A stretch of DNA of 64,000 nucleotides from Shewanella sp. c952 (GCF_019654975.1 NZ_BPEW01000018.1:1-64000); one strand, 5' to 3'. Counted from the first letter of the stretch, positions 1 through 9,701 are shown. Translations and numbers: made by a program. Notes: generated by a model from the letters alone, not told the origin.

Positions 1-69
1 AGTTCAGTTGGTTAGAATACCGGCCTGTCACGCCGGGGGTCGCGAGTTCGAGTCTCGTCCGTTCCGCCA
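1..69 (+). tRNA. tRNA-Asp (GUC), 5' end cut by window
   Basis: The first base corresponds to about position 9 of a tRNA-Asp; roughly eight bases of the 5' acceptor strand lie outside the window. The anticodon stem is CCGGC (20-24) paired with GCCGG (32-36), with loop 25-31 and anticodon GTC at 27-29. The T arm with GTTCGAGTC follows, and the CCA end is encoded at 67-69. A terminator begins a few bases further on, so this is probably the last gene of its transcript. Confidence 0.95.
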
Positions 70-80
70 TTACAAAGACG

Positions 81-110
81 AAAGCCTCATCGAAAGATGA
101 GGCTTTTTTC
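81..110 (+). terminator. Rho-independent terminator after tRNA-Asp
   Basis: Perfect 10-bp stem AAGCCTCATC (82-91) and GATGAGGCTT (96-105) with a GAAA loop, followed directly by a T run. It ends the tRNA transcript. Confidence 0.92.
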
Positions 111-231
111 GTTTAATTCTTCAGCAACTTTTTCGACTTAATTTCTTTTTTATTCTCTTGATAGTCAGCCATTTTCATACAGCTTTGTAAGCTGCGATGA
201 GTGATACTTCGCAGTGGTTTTTGTATAACGG

Positions 232-265
232 GAAAGCCTCTTGCTACATTAAGCAAGAGGCTTTC
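232..265. terminator. Bidirectional terminator-like hairpin
   Basis: Inverted repeat GAAAGCCTCTTGC and GCAAGAGGCTTTC around a short loop. A-rich and T-rich flanks allow use from either side. It lies 30 bp beyond the stop of the minus-strand alkylsulfatase gene and is the likely 3' end of that transcript. Confidence 0.75.
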
Positions 266-294
266 TTTATCTGAACATAAAATAGAGGTCGATT

Positions 295-2355
295 TTATTG
301 ATACAGTTGAGCATCAACTTCACTACCTGCAATAGGCCGAGGTAATATTTCAAATGATGGGTCGAACTCTATCGATGCTGCTGCAAGCTTGCTGAGTACT
401 GATGCATCACCTTTGATACTGGCTTTACCTTCTTTTATTAACGTGTCTAATGTTGTTTGCCCAAGTAAGATCTGAGTGATATCAGTCTTATTGATATTCA
501 AAGTCGCATCAGCTTCACGAGTGTTGTTCACAATAATATTATTGAGGTTACCGTTAGACATATCGACAAAGTGGATCTCATTGAGATCAACGACATTAAC
601 ATTCAAGGTGAATGGTGTTTCAGCAGCCTTTTTAGCTACAATTTTAACCGCCATGAAATCGAGTAAATTTGTTACACTCATTTCAGATAATACGTCAGCA
701 GAGCCTGATTTCGGTGTGCCGGGCATTGAACCTATCCGCAGCTCTTGTGCTGAGGTCAAGAAGGTGTTTCTCCAACCAGCACCCTCTGCTTGATAGCCTT
801 GCTGCTCTAAAGAATCTGCTAATAATTTGCGTGCAGCCTTATGAGTCGGCTCAGCAATCACCACCTTGTTTAATGCCGTCGACACGAAACGGTATTCACC
901 ATTTTCAAAATCAATTTTGGCTTTTTTAACAACCGCGTCAGCGCCGCCCATGTATGCAGTGAACTTTACCGCCTCTGCATGGACTGGCAATGGGTCCAAA
1001 TTTGCTGCGTTCATATCAAAGAAGCCCAAGTACATATTGTAGACGGCGCGAGCATTATGAGAGTAAGTACCGTGATAGCCATTTGTGTGCCAGCTTGTGC
1101 GGATCTGTTCGGGTAACTCATCATAAATAAAGCTACCGATATCCTGCATCGTCATACCATTATTTGCTAGACGAAGAGTTTGATTGTGCACAAAACCATA
1201 GTTATCTCGTTGCAGTGCCATAAACTGATTGATCTCTTGGTTACCCCATATTGGCGCAGAGTGAGATCCAAATAAGTACTCCACGGTGCCACCCCAAGCA
1301 GAAATCATCTCATTGATGTCTTTTGACCACTTTAACGAGTCACGTACTTTTGCGCCGCGCAGAGTATAGATATTATGCATGCCTTGATACATCATTTCTC
1401 CAGACCAAATAGCATTCATACTTGGAATGTAAGTGACCATGCCTGCAGGTGCTTCCGTACCTGCGGTATCCATGAAGACCATTTCAAGACCATCGACCTT
1501 ATAGGTTTCAAATTTGTCACCGCTGTTAAAGGTGTAATCAGGAGCAACTAAGGTGACTTCGCCGTGAGAGAAGCCATTCGCCAGCGCGGCATCGACAACA
1601 CCAGTAGCTGATGCCTGGCCTAAGGTTGAACCATACTGAATACCCACGCGGCGGCTCATGGCATTTCCCGCCAATACGTTCTCATCAACAGTTTCTTTAA
1701 TGAAGCCTTCTGGTGCATAGATTTTTACATCGGGAAAAGCTTCGGCAATAGCGCGAGAACCACCAAAATGATCGGCATGGGAATGAGAATAGATCATTGC
1801 GACAACGTCGAGATTTTTTTCTGGTGCATTGTCTAAAAAGAAGGCCAGTGATGCTTCTGCCGCTTCTTTAGTCATTAATACATCGTAAACAATCCATCCC
1901 GATTTACCGCGAATAAAGCTCATCGAAGAAAGGTCGGTTCCACGAACTTGGTAAATACCATCTCTGACTTCATATAGCCCCGCTGCGGAAAAGTTCAGTT
2001 GCGCTTGGCGCCATAGTGAAGGGTTGACAGAGTCAGGTGATTGGTCTGCAATTTCCTGTCCTTGATGTAGGTGTGAGTACCTATCTTGCAAGGTTGCCTT
2101 TGTCGCTTTATTAAGTGGTACCAGCAAACCTCGGTCATTATTATCGAAGGCGCGTTGATCTTTGAAGTTAAGCCCTGCGGCAAAATGTTCATTTGAGCTG
2201 ATGGTATGCGCTGATGCGGGTTTGCCTGAAACCGATATATCACCTGAGATCACCACATGGTCATGACCTGAATGGTCATCATGATTATGGTTTGAGGCGA
2301 TTGAATTGAAAGAGATGGCCGATAAAACGGATAACGCAATGATAGATCTGTTCAT
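295..2355 (-). CDS. Alkylsulfatase-like metallo-beta-lactamase-fold hydrolase, exported
   Basis: Probable linear alkyl sulfatase (SdsA1/BDS1 family), which hydrolyses alkyl sulfates such as SDS to alcohol and sulfate in the periplasm. Read from the ATG at 2355 it has 686 aa; the longer frame to 2367 would begin with TTG. Residues 1-21 form a signal peptide. A His/Asp-rich stretch (SNHNHDDHSGHDH) follows directly. The zinc-binding motif HSHADH lies near residue 190, and the family block NIYTLRGAKVRDSLKW follows in the middle. The last 120 residues resemble the SCP2-like sterol-carrier domain of the family. The length fits known members (about 650-690 aa). Substrate is inferred from family only. 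The upstream LysR gene on the same strand is a candidate regulator. Confidence 0.85.
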   Translation of the reverse strand: MNRSIIALSVLSAISFNSIASNHNHDDHSGHDHVVISGDISVSGKPASAHTISSNEHFAAGLNFKDQRAFDNNDRGLLVPLNKATKATLQDRYSHLHQGQEIADQSPDSVNPSLWRQAQLNFSAAGLYEVRDGIYQVRGTDLSSMSFIRGKSGWIVYDVLMTKEAAEASLAFFLDNAPEKNLDVVAMIYSHSHADHFGGSRAIAEAFPDVKIYAPEGFIKETVDENVLAGNAMSRRVGIQYGSTLGQASATGVVDAALANGFSHGEVTLVAPDYTFNSGDKFETYKVDGLEMVFMDTAGTEAPAGMVTYIPSMNAIWSGEMMYQGMHNIYTLRGAKVRDSLKWSKDINEMISAWGGTVEYLFGSHSAPIWGNQEINQFMALQRDNYGFVHNQTLRLANNGMTMQDIGSFIYDELPEQIRTSWHTNGYHGTYSHNARAVYNMYLGFFDMNAANLDPLPVHAEAVKFTAYMGGADAVVKKAKIDFENGEYRFVSTALNKVVIAEPTHKAARKLLADSLEQQGYQAEGAGWRNTFLTSAQELRIGSMPGTPKSGSADVLSEMSVTNLLDFMAVKIVAKKAAETPFTLNVNVVDLNEIHFVDMSNGNLNNIIVNNTREADATLNINKTDITQILLGQTTLDTLIKEGKASIKGDASVLSKLAAASIEFDPSFEILPRPIAGSEVDAQLYQ

Positions 2356-2697
2356 AATAATACCCAATGGCTGAAGTTATTTTGAAAAGTAGCTGTCACA
2401 GAGTCAGGTTCTAAACTGTTCATGGTCATCAGAAGTGTTAAGCCAGTACTGTAAAATAAGTGTGGTTTAATTAGCTCTGTAAGCATCTACTTAATGTGTA
2501 TGCCACCAATATACGCAACTCAATTCATACAATGTAGCTATGAAACTTGATATCTAATATAGCCATTGCTGATGGGAGGGTGGTTTAGAGGTTTAGAGGT
2601 TTAGAGGTTTAGAGGTTGAAAAGTTGAAAAGTTGGGTTTAAATAATGAGAGTATGCTTGAGATAACCTATCCGTTGACCATAAAGGCTAACACTCCT
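2356..2697. other. Intergenic region with short tandem repeats
   Basis: No gene is seen in these 342 bases between the alkylsulfatase start and the LysR stop. The region holds the octamer repeat described separately at 2582-2632. The alkylsulfatase promoter must lie here, but I cannot name its boxes with confidence. Confidence 0.6.
2582..2632. repeat. Tandem octamer repeat, two units
   Basis: GGTTTAGA occurs four times in a row from 2582, then changes into GTTGAAAA repeated twice to about 2632. All units are 8 bp. This is a microsatellite-type tract in non-coding DNA upstream of the alkylsulfatase gene. Confidence 0.9.
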
Positions 2698-3600
2698 CTA
2701 TAGGTTATTTGGGAGTAGATCCGTCAGTTTATTTCTGAGCCACTGGTGGGGCAGGGATTGCTCGTTTCTTTTATGCCATATCATTTGGTGGCGCATAGGT
2801 GAGGATTCAAAAGGGAAAGGGATGAGTTTGAGGCCAAAATTCTGTGCCTGTTCTTTAGCAATATTTTTAGTAAGTAAACCTAAACAGTTATTTTTTGATA
2901 ACAGTGCCATCATCGAGAAGATAGAGTCAACTTCGCAGGACTCTTTTCTTGGTTTAAGGTTTTCTGCGGTTAAAAGATCGGCGACCGACAAACGAGAGCG
3001 CTTGAATCTTAAAATGACATGCTCTGCGGCGTAATATTCATCAGGTGATATTTGCTGTTTAAATACAGGATGGTGCTTGCGACAAGCGAGTACCATCTCT
3101 TCTTGATAAAACACCTTGGACGCAAAAGCGGTGTTATCAGCAGTACTTATATCAATGGCAAGATCTGCTTTCTGGAAATTAAGTAAGTTAAATATCTCAT
3201 CATCAGTTGCTGGTGACGGAATAAACTTAATTGAGCAGTTTCCCATAGAGGTATCGTGCGCAACTCTTGATTGAAACAGGTGCATTGCGGGTTCATCGGC
3301 AATTACGGTGAATTGATGTGCTGATTGGGCGTCAAAACTGTCGATATTTTTTAGTGCGTTATTGATAAGGGTTAAGCCAACTTCAATATCGTTAGCAAGC
3401 TTTACTGCTGTCGCTGTGGGGGTTATGCCTCTGCCTTCTCGAAGAAACAGTTCAGCACCAATTTGTTCTCTGAGCCTTTTTATTGCACCACTGACTCCTG
3501 GTTGAGTCATATTCAGAGATTCAGCCGCCAAAGTGAAAGATTGAAAGCGATACACTTCTAGAAAAACATTGAGTAAATTTAAATCGACATTTGGCAGCAT
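2698..3600 (-). CDS. LysR family transcriptional regulator
   Basis: A 300-aa protein of usual LysR length. The N-terminal winged helix-turn-helix spans about residues 5-65 (FTLAAESLNMTQPGVSGAIK is the recognition region) and a periplasmic-binding-type effector domain occupies about 90-295. It is encoded on the same strand as, and 342 bp upstream of, the alkylsulfatase-like gene, rather than in the divergent arrangement common for LysR proteins. Regulation of that gene is possible but only inferred. The effector is not predictable from the sequence. Confidence 0.9.
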   Translation of the reverse strand: MLPNVDLNLLNVFLEVYRFQSFTLAAESLNMTQPGVSGAIKRLREQIGAELFLREGRGITPTATAVKLANDIEVGLTLINNALKNIDSFDAQSAHQFTVIADEPAMHLFQSRVAHDTSMGNCSIKFIPSPATDDEIFNLLNFQKADLAIDISTADNTAFASKVFYQEEMVLACRKHHPVFKQQISPDEYYAAEHVILRFKRSRLSVADLLTAENLKPRKESCEVDSIFSMMALLSKNNCLGLLTKNIAKEQAQNFGLKLIPFPFESSPMRHQMIWHKRNEQSLPHQWLRNKLTDLLPNNL

Positions 3601-3813
3601 CGTTTACTGATTCTTGTTGCTAAGGGGAGACCTCTGTAGGTTATCCTATTTATCTTTACAGTTCCTCAAAATAAAGTTTGTTTATTATTGAGTGAATCAG
3701 AGTAAATCAAATTACCCATCGAAGTGGTTTGAGACTTTTATCTGCGCCACCTACATTGTGTAGTGGACATAGCTAAACTATGAAGGTGGCCAAAATCATC
3801 TTAACTTTAATGA

Positions 3814-4818
3814 TTAGCCAGCGTGTAAACGAGTACTCCTTAAGGCTAAAATTGAATCTATTATTGGCGATAGGTGAAGCTCTTTTTCGGTGATGAATTC
3901 ACTGAGAAAATCTTTAAATACAATACCGCCTGCCATGTGTGGATGGCCGCCACCAAAACCAAGGTTCTTAATGTTTAATTGATCCCTCACCACTTTAGCA
4001 ACATCAACATACTGGCATTCTGAGCGCAGTGAGAGCTGAATGCCGCGTTGGCTGGACTGCGCGATGACCACGACATCGAGTTCATTAACCGTCAGTAAGA
4101 AATCGCCTAAAATACCGAGCATATTTTTTGGGCAATCAATCGACACAGTTGCAAGCCCGACACCTTCAGTTTGTTTAACTGACTGGCAAACGTGCTCAAA
4201 TAAGTTGAGCTCAGAATAAGTAATTTCATTGCGACAGATTTTATTCACTAATGCCAAATCAGCTTGTTGATTGAACATCACAAAGGCTTTTAGATCGGCA
4301 GAACAAACGCCACGGGTCATATGTGCGGTGTCAATCTTAAGACCAACCAATAATGCGGTAGCAACATCTTTAGACATGTTAATGTTGAAAGCTTGGTAAT
4401 ACTCAAACAATATCGTTGCCGTTGCCCCATAGTCTTCTCTGACATCACTAAACCATAAATTATTGGGTGGGGTAACCACATGGTGGTCAATCACTGCAAT
4501 CTCTTCACCCGGCATATCGGTGACATTGCGCTCACCAATACAACCATCAATGGTAATAATTTTGTCCATTGTAGTGAGTTGAGCCTTGCTGCAATGGCTC
4601 ACAGGTATGTTTAGCCACTCAATCATATTAGATAACGATATACGGTCAATTTCGCCGTTATAAACAATAATTGAATCAATCCCCAACTCTTTGAGTAGCA
4701 CTGACATGGCATAGGCAGAAGCAATGGCATCATGATCTGGGTAATCATGAGCTTGAATAACCACACGCTGCAAAGAAGATAACTTTTGTACAAAATTAAT
4801 TAATGCCGATGTTTTCAT
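3814..4818 (-). CDS. DHH family phosphoesterase (DHH-DHHA1)
   Basis: A 334-aa protein with the two-domain DHH-DHHA1 arrangement of NrnA-like nanoRNase/pAp phosphatases. Metal-binding motif I is seen as HDYPDHDAIAS at residues 24-34 (the usual G of DGD is H here), motif III as IDHH at 110-113, and the DHHA1 glycine-rich substrate loop as GFGGGHPHMAGG near residues 293-304. Such enzymes hydrolyse phosphodiester or phosphomonoester bonds of short oligonucleotides or pAp using Mn2+. The exact substrate cannot be told from sequence. The gene stands alone, with large non-coding gaps on the upstream side. Confidence 0.85.
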   Translation of the reverse strand: MKTSALINFVQKLSSLQRVVIQAHDYPDHDAIASAYAMSVLLKELGIDSIIVYNGEIDRISLSNMIEWLNIPVSHCSKAQLTTMDKIITIDGCIGERNVTDMPGEEIAVIDHHVVTPPNNLWFSDVREDYGATATILFEYYQAFNINMSKDVATALLVGLKIDTAHMTRGVCSADLKAFVMFNQQADLALVNKICRNEITYSELNLFEHVCQSVKQTEGVGLATVSIDCPKNMLGILGDFLLTVNELDVVVIAQSSQRGIQLSLRSECQYVDVAKVVRDQLNIKNLGFGGGHPHMAGGIVFKDFLSEFITEKELHLSPIIDSILALRSTRLHAG

Positions 4819-5268
4819 TATATTGGTTACTTTTATTATGTTTAAGTATTTTGAGCGACTATTTAAAACCTCAAGAAATGAAGCTTGAGTACGAATTATT
4901 TAGGTGAGAGGCCATAACTAAGGCTAGCATTTTGAGTATTCTTTTTACTAGGCACACTTTATAGGCAAATAAATCATCCTTGAATCAATGATCTCCAATG
5001 AGATTGACCATGACATTATTTTACAGACAGTAACCTATTTTATTGTTGTTTTCCATCGCATTAATAAGTCGTCGCAGCTTTAGTTTATGTGCTAATAATA
5101 TCAGCCGTGTGACATGAGTCGTCATTAACAAGGGGGGCTTGTTCTAACCGTTAAGATGGGGAGGGGGCGAAACCGCCCCATTAGTTATCCATTGTAATTA
5201 CTATCAGACATTGGCGTATTACCAGTTAGCCGAGCGACTCAGAACTGTATATCTTATAGATCTTGGTG
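4819..5268. other. Non-coding gap with a G/C hairpin
   Basis: No convincing gene is seen in 450 bases. A 6-bp GC stem, GGGGCG (5164-5169) with CGCCCC (5174-5179), lies about 90 bp beyond the stop of the 5269-6939 gene. It has no T run on the relevant strand, so it is at best a weak terminator. Confidence 0.5.
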
Positions 5269-6939
5269 CTAGAATCGATATCCCAAGTTAATGGTAAAGG
5301 AATTTCTTGTTTCCCCTTTATTGTATAAACCGGTTAAGTTCAAATTTCTGCCTATTTGCTTGTTGAATCCAATGAGATAAGCCCATTGATTCAAGTCGAC
5401 ACCAACATCATAGGTAAAATCGCGGCCTAACGCATCGATATAGCCAAGGTTACCTGTCATTGATGACTTTAGCCCTTGGTATTCCGCACCAATGAACACT
5501 TGTGCGCGATAGTCTAAAAATTGATATCCCAACATGGGTTGAATTGTAACTATGCTGTCACCCCAACTTTCTTGGCCATTTAAGCGAGTTTTAGAGTAAG
5601 TGGCGGTAATCGATGCAAAAAACTCTTTATAACCGACAGACAGTGTTGTCCCAATGCCTGCTGAATCGTATTCAAGATGCAACGGGAGGCTAAACTCTCC
5701 TGGCGAACAGATATCAACACCTTTGCTTGCTATCGCCCTACAGGCAAGTTTGCCACCGATAGCTCCTAGCTTATCTTCAAAGATATCTTTCACTTTCCCG
5801 GTATATTGAGCATCAACAACCGCATCCACGTTAAGTTTCCCAACAAAGCCAAAGACATTCCAAAATGGTAAAATATTCATATCGGCTCTAAACGTATAGC
5901 TCTCGGCATTAACCGCTCCTATTGAGCTTGAAGGATCAAAAAAAGCATCCAGATTAGCGCCCATGATATTAAAAGTGTCAAATCCTATATCCATATTTTG
6001 GTTCCGGTATGCAACAGAGAAACCAAATGGTAGAGGAACATCTATGCCTTGCTGCCGCACCAAATCCGCCATTAATGGAAATAGTCTATCAAGATCAACT
6101 TTCTCTTCACGAATTCGGGGATCTGATACCGTAGAAAGTAAGCCTTCATCCATCACCATTACACCATGTACATCGTCGTAAAAAGCAACCGGTGTAATGG
6201 TGTTGCGATAACTGACCGTTTTTTCCCCTTGTTTGCCGCTCGCCTCAATCACTTTGTTTTTCATTACGGTTTTACCGCTTGCCAGCGTTGTAAATTCAAT
6301 TTCTTGTGAGTATTGCTCAACTCTATAGCCATCAAAGTCGTAAGGTTTAGCATTGGTAATAATCATTTTTGTTGCTTTACCATTAATGAGCGTCAATTTG
6401 ACACGCATAAATCTGAAGTAGGCAATGTCTTGTGGCAACCCATATTTTGAATAGTTGAAACTTATTTCTAACTGTTGTGAAGAAACGTCATTGATAATAA
6501 CTGAAGACTTGTCATAACTATCCAAGTAGTCTTTTAGGCGATATTCAACTTTTGTTAATTTCTCGATGCTTCCAATAACATCTTCTTTAGCGTCTAAGTT
6601 ATTTTCGTTATACTTTATTCTAAGGTCAATATTGCCGCGACTATCAGTGCTTTGAACTAAGAATACTGATGAGTCTGTCACTTCGTCACCGATCTGTAGC
6701 CGACGTTGAACATGCTCCACCAATTGGTCTCCATGAGAAAGAGAGCTTAAGCCGAGTTGCAACACTTCTTCAGAAATCCCATATTGCTCGAAAGTACTGT
6801 GTAGAACATTATCTAGCGGGGATTTTTCTGTGTTGAAATCAGTCGCAGAGACAATACTTGTAAAGGTTAAAGCGACTGTAAATACGAGGTTTTTCAGCCT
6901 GACTTTTTTGCCCACCATTTCTGCGTAAGTATCGAGCAT
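5269..6939 (-). CDS. Unknown exported protein, probable outer-membrane barrel
   Basis: I do not recognise a family. The product has 556 aa. The start is supported by AAAGG a few bases upstream of the ATG. A signal peptide with a longer than usual n-region precedes VSATD near residue 33. The N-terminal half (about 35-270) is mixed and polar. The C-terminal half (about 290-556) shows alternating hydrophobic/aromatic strands and ends in FTINLGYRF; a terminal Phe after alternating residues is the usual signature of an outer-membrane beta-barrel recognised by BAM. Two cysteines near residues 398-412 could form a disulfide. It is flanked on both sides by more than 400 bp of non-coding sequence, so it is probably monocistronic. 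Function unknown. Confidence 0.75.
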   Translation of the reverse strand: MLDTYAEMVGKKVRLKNLVFTVALTFTSIVSATDFNTEKSPLDNVLHSTFEQYGISEEVLQLGLSSLSHGDQLVEHVQRRLQIGDEVTDSSVFLVQSTDSRGNIDLRIKYNENNLDAKEDVIGSIEKLTKVEYRLKDYLDSYDKSSVIINDVSSQQLEISFNYSKYGLPQDIAYFRFMRVKLTLINGKATKMIITNAKPYDFDGYRVEQYSQEIEFTTLASGKTVMKNKVIEASGKQGEKTVSYRNTITPVAFYDDVHGVMVMDEGLLSTVSDPRIREEKVDLDRLFPLMADLVRQQGIDVPLPFGFSVAYRNQNMDIGFDTFNIMGANLDAFFDPSSSIGAVNAESYTFRADMNILPFWNVFGFVGKLNVDAVVDAQYTGKVKDIFEDKLGAIGGKLACRAIASKGVDICSPGEFSLPLHLEYDSAGIGTTLSVGYKEFFASITATYSKTRLNGQESWGDSIVTIQPMLGYQFLDYRAQVFIGAEYQGLKSSMTGNLGYIDALGRDFTYDVGVDLNQWAYLIGFNKQIGRNLNLTGLYNKGETRNSFTINLGYRF

Positions 6940-7410
6940 TACTGTTACCTTTCTCGTTGGCCAGTCAATGGCACATTAATATCTGAAACGGGTAGAAAAT
7001 ACTGCTTCTGTCAGCAAGTGATTTCTAATATTCGTCGAAAGAATTAAGTGAGGTCATTAGCCACTACTTTTCAACAAGGGAATTCTATCCGTTGAGGTAA
7101 AAATGCAATAATCGGTTGTGAAGGATGAAACCCTTCAATAGCTTCATGCGTTTGAATCTAACAATGAGCACGTTAAATTCTTATCAAAGCTGTTCTATAG
7201 GCAGTGCATAGAGATATCAGGGGAGGTGAACTAACCTCAATCGATAAGATTTCTGTTGGAAGGTAGGTTTGCATAAGAGGATTGACAGTGAATACAGTCA
7301 AACTAAGTCGAGTGTGTTCAGCTTATATAGGAATATAAGCAGCGTATTTATAGGCTTACGCTGCTCGTTATCTAAGTGGGCGTTTAAAAACGCTAGAATG
7401 CTTATATTTC
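6940..7410. other. Non-coding gap with two hairpins
   Basis: No gene is seen in 471 bases. The right half holds an inverted repeat GCAGCGTA (about 7339-7346) and TACGCTGC (7358-7365), and a smaller GCGTTT/AAACGC hairpin at about 7381-7394. Both lie just beyond the stop of the efflux operon and may help end its transcript, though neither has a strong T run. Confidence 0.5.
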
Positions 7411-8802
7411 TCAGCGATGAAATAAGCGTGTGTAAAAGCCTGCAATAGCCAAAACCATCAGCATGATTATCAACATCAGTATCGGCATAATAATATCAAA
7501 TTTAGGTGTCGCATAGAGTGCATTCATCGTCATTAATACCATCATGATCCCTCCTATCATTCTAGTCATCGCATCTGATGGTTTATTAAATACAGCGTAG
7601 ATCAAAAAAGTGTTTACCATATAGAAGGCGATAAGCTGCCAAAGTTCAGTGATTGATGGGAGAACAAAGCAGTACTGGACTAGGAAAATACCTCCCCACG
7701 AAATGACGGAATATTTAGCCTGCCTAATAATACGATCAGGCATCAACCTAGTGGCATTGGCAATAACAGCGCCAAGCATTGGGAATATGAAGCTGCCAGG
7801 AATTGCAAAGTAGATCCATAGGCCAAAGCAGGTTGAGGAGGTCGCTACGGCGGAGGCTACTCTTTCTAATCTGCGCTTTAGCAGGCTTTTTGTAACAATA
7901 AAGCTGGATTTACTTTCTGTGCTGTAAATACTCTTCTTCCAATAGTTTATTAGTGCAACAGTATCGTTTTTGTTACCTTCAAATGCCTGCTCAAGTAATG
8001 CTATTTCCTGTTTTAAATCAATTAAATGTTGCTCAACATTTGTTCTGTTTATGTCTTGCTCTATATCTTCAACTATTAGGTTTATATGCGCTTGTATGCC
8101 AAAGCATGCATTGATAACCGCTTGCCATTTGTTTTTTTGATGCTTTAAACGATAGCTACTGGTCAAAGGCAAGTTAAGTAGTTCTTGTAGTTGATTAATA
8201 GTCGATTGATTATCGAATTGCTGTGACTCTGTCTCTAAGAATTGGTTGTTTGCGAACGTCCGCTCAATACTCGTTTGTGCTATGTGAAACTGTCGAGTGG
8301 TCGTCTTTAACGTTTCAAAGAAGCGTGACTCAGTTGTGACGGGCCAAATGAGCTTAAAGACTGCTGAATATGCTAATACTCCGAGTATGGTTTCTTGGGC
8401 GCGCAAAATGGCGTAGTTGAATGATACTTCTCCATTGCCTCTGCCCATCATTGCAATGATGGCAAATACAGTGAATGCCATGGTAAAGGCATAGCCATAC
8501 TTCTTATTGTCGGCGAAGAAAACACAAACGGCTAAAAATAACGTGAAAAAGCATATGAATAGAAAAGGGTCTTGCGGAAAAAGACTAATCATTAAAAATG
8601 CGTAGCCAATCCCGGTTAGAGTTCCAACTAACAGTAGGTTAGCGCGCTGTATACCATGGCCAAATGTTTCGCTCATTGATACCGCGATAACCGTGATTGC
8701 AGCCCAATAGGGTTTCTCCCATTGAAAAAACAATGCTAAGGCAATTGCAATACTAATGGATAACGTGACTTTAATTGCCTCTTTTAATGTGGGACTGAGC
8801 AT
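7411..8802 (-). CDS. FUSC-type aromatic acid/efflux pump inner-membrane subunit
   Basis: A member of the aromatic acid exporter / fusaric acid resistance-like superfamily (AaeB/YccS type). The ATG at 8802 is preferred over the TTG at 8823 because GAGG lies five bases upstream of it, giving 463 aa. Two blocks of hydrophobic helices (about residues 8-155 and 335-460) flank a soluble middle region of about 170 residues, the usual duplicated layout. The motif FFQWEKPYWAAITV in the first block is typical. It is shorter than E. coli AaeB (about 655 aa). The gene follows the HlyD-family gene by 23 bp, so the two probably form an efflux pump. Substrate is unknown; aromatic carboxylic acids are an inference. 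Confidence 0.85.
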   Translation of the reverse strand: MLSPTLKEAIKVTLSISIAIALALFFQWEKPYWAAITVIAVSMSETFGHGIQRANLLLVGTLTGIGYAFLMISLFPQDPFLFICFFTLFLAVCVFFADNKKYGYAFTMAFTVFAIIAMMGRGNGEVSFNYAILRAQETILGVLAYSAVFKLIWPVTTESRFFETLKTTTRQFHIAQTSIERTFANNQFLETESQQFDNQSTINQLQELLNLPLTSSYRLKHQKNKWQAVINACFGIQAHINLIVEDIEQDINRTNVEQHLIDLKQEIALLEQAFEGNKNDTVALINYWKKSIYSTESKSSFIVTKSLLKRRLERVASAVATSSTCFGLWIYFAIPGSFIFPMLGAVIANATRLMPDRIIRQAKYSVISWGGIFLVQYCFVLPSITELWQLIAFYMVNTFLIYAVFNKPSDAMTRMIGGIMMVLMTMNALYATPKFDIIMPILMLIIMLMVLAIAGFYTRLFHR

Positions 8803-8825
8803 AGGGACCTCAATGTATAACAAAA

Positions 8826-9689
8826 CTAATGCTTTATGATTTTGACCGATGCAGTCATACCAGCTCGTAGTTGAAGGCCTTTAGGTAGCTGATTGAGCTT
8901 GATCTTTACAGGGATCCGTTGAGCAAGTCTTATCCATTGAAAGCTTGGATTTACATTAGGGAGCAGAGAGTTGCCTGTACTTCCATCGGTCTTAGATATA
9001 CCGTAACCAATGCTCTGAACTTCACCTGTTAGCATTTCACTGTCGTGCATTAACAAGGTTACTTGAGCCTTGTTGTGAGGAGCTACATCATTTAAGTCCG
9101 TTTCCTTAAAAAAGCCTTCAATCCAAAAGCTGGTCTCATCAATTAATGCAACGACAGGATTATTAGCGATCACTTGAGAGCCAACTCGGTAACTTAAATT
9201 AGTAATATAGCCATCTGTTGGTGCGATAATCTGGGTGTAGTCAAGGTTTAATTCAGCTTCCTCAACTTGAGCTTTGGCGAGCAACAAGTTTGCTTCTGCT
9301 GTTTCTATGGCATTTTGTAAGTTATTAAGTGTTAACTCCGACTGTGCTCCTGGAGTTAACTTCTCTAGATTAATCGCGCGGTAATCTTCATTTTTAGCTT
9401 TCTTTAGTAGAGCCGCAGCTTGCTTTTCGCTGGCAATCGCTTTACTCAAGCTAGTCTGGTAGATACTAGGGTCAATAGTAAATAGCAGTTGTCCTTTTCT
9501 AACATGTTCATTATCTTCAACAGACATTCTAACTATCTGCCCAGTTACTCTCGGCGTAATTTGAATAACATGGGCACGTACTTGGCCATCTCGTGTCCAA
9601 GGGTTTTCTGTATACGTATGGTATTGCGAATAGATGATGCTAGCGGCTATAGCGACGATGAACAATGTAATTGAGATACGTTTAAACAT
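8826..9689 (-). CDS. HlyD-family membrane fusion (adaptor) protein
   Basis: A 287-aa periplasmic adaptor of the AaeA/EmrA type. One N-terminal membrane anchor (about residues 5-21) precedes the first half lipoyl segment (VRMSVEDNEHVRKGQLLFTID, about 56-75 region), a helical hairpin of about 90 residues, the second half lipoyl segment (IIAPTDGYITNLSYRVGSQV region) and a beta-barrel domain. These proteins link an inner-membrane pump to an outer-membrane channel. The pump partner is the FUSC gene just downstream; no outer-membrane channel gene is present in the operon. The sequence order DUF1656, HlyD, FUSC matches aaeX-aaeA-aaeB operons. Confidence 0.9.
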   Translation of the reverse strand: MFKRISITLFIVAIAASIIYSQYHTYTENPWTRDGQVRAHVIQITPRVTGQIVRMSVEDNEHVRKGQLLFTIDPSIYQTSLSKAIASEKQAAALLKKAKNEDYRAINLEKLTPGAQSELTLNNLQNAIETAEANLLLAKAQVEEAELNLDYTQIIAPTDGYITNLSYRVGSQVIANNPVVALIDETSFWIEGFFKETDLNDVAPHNKAQVTLLMHDSEMLTGEVQSIGYGISKTDGSTGNSLLPNVNPSFQWIRLAQRIPVKIKLNQLPKGLQLRAGMTASVKIIKH

Positions 9690-9701
9690 GGTAATACCTA
9701 T

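Noticed and set aside
5164..5179. GC hairpin as a terminator for the 5269-6939 gene
   Set aside because: No T run on the minus strand and about 90 bp from the stop; too weak to call.
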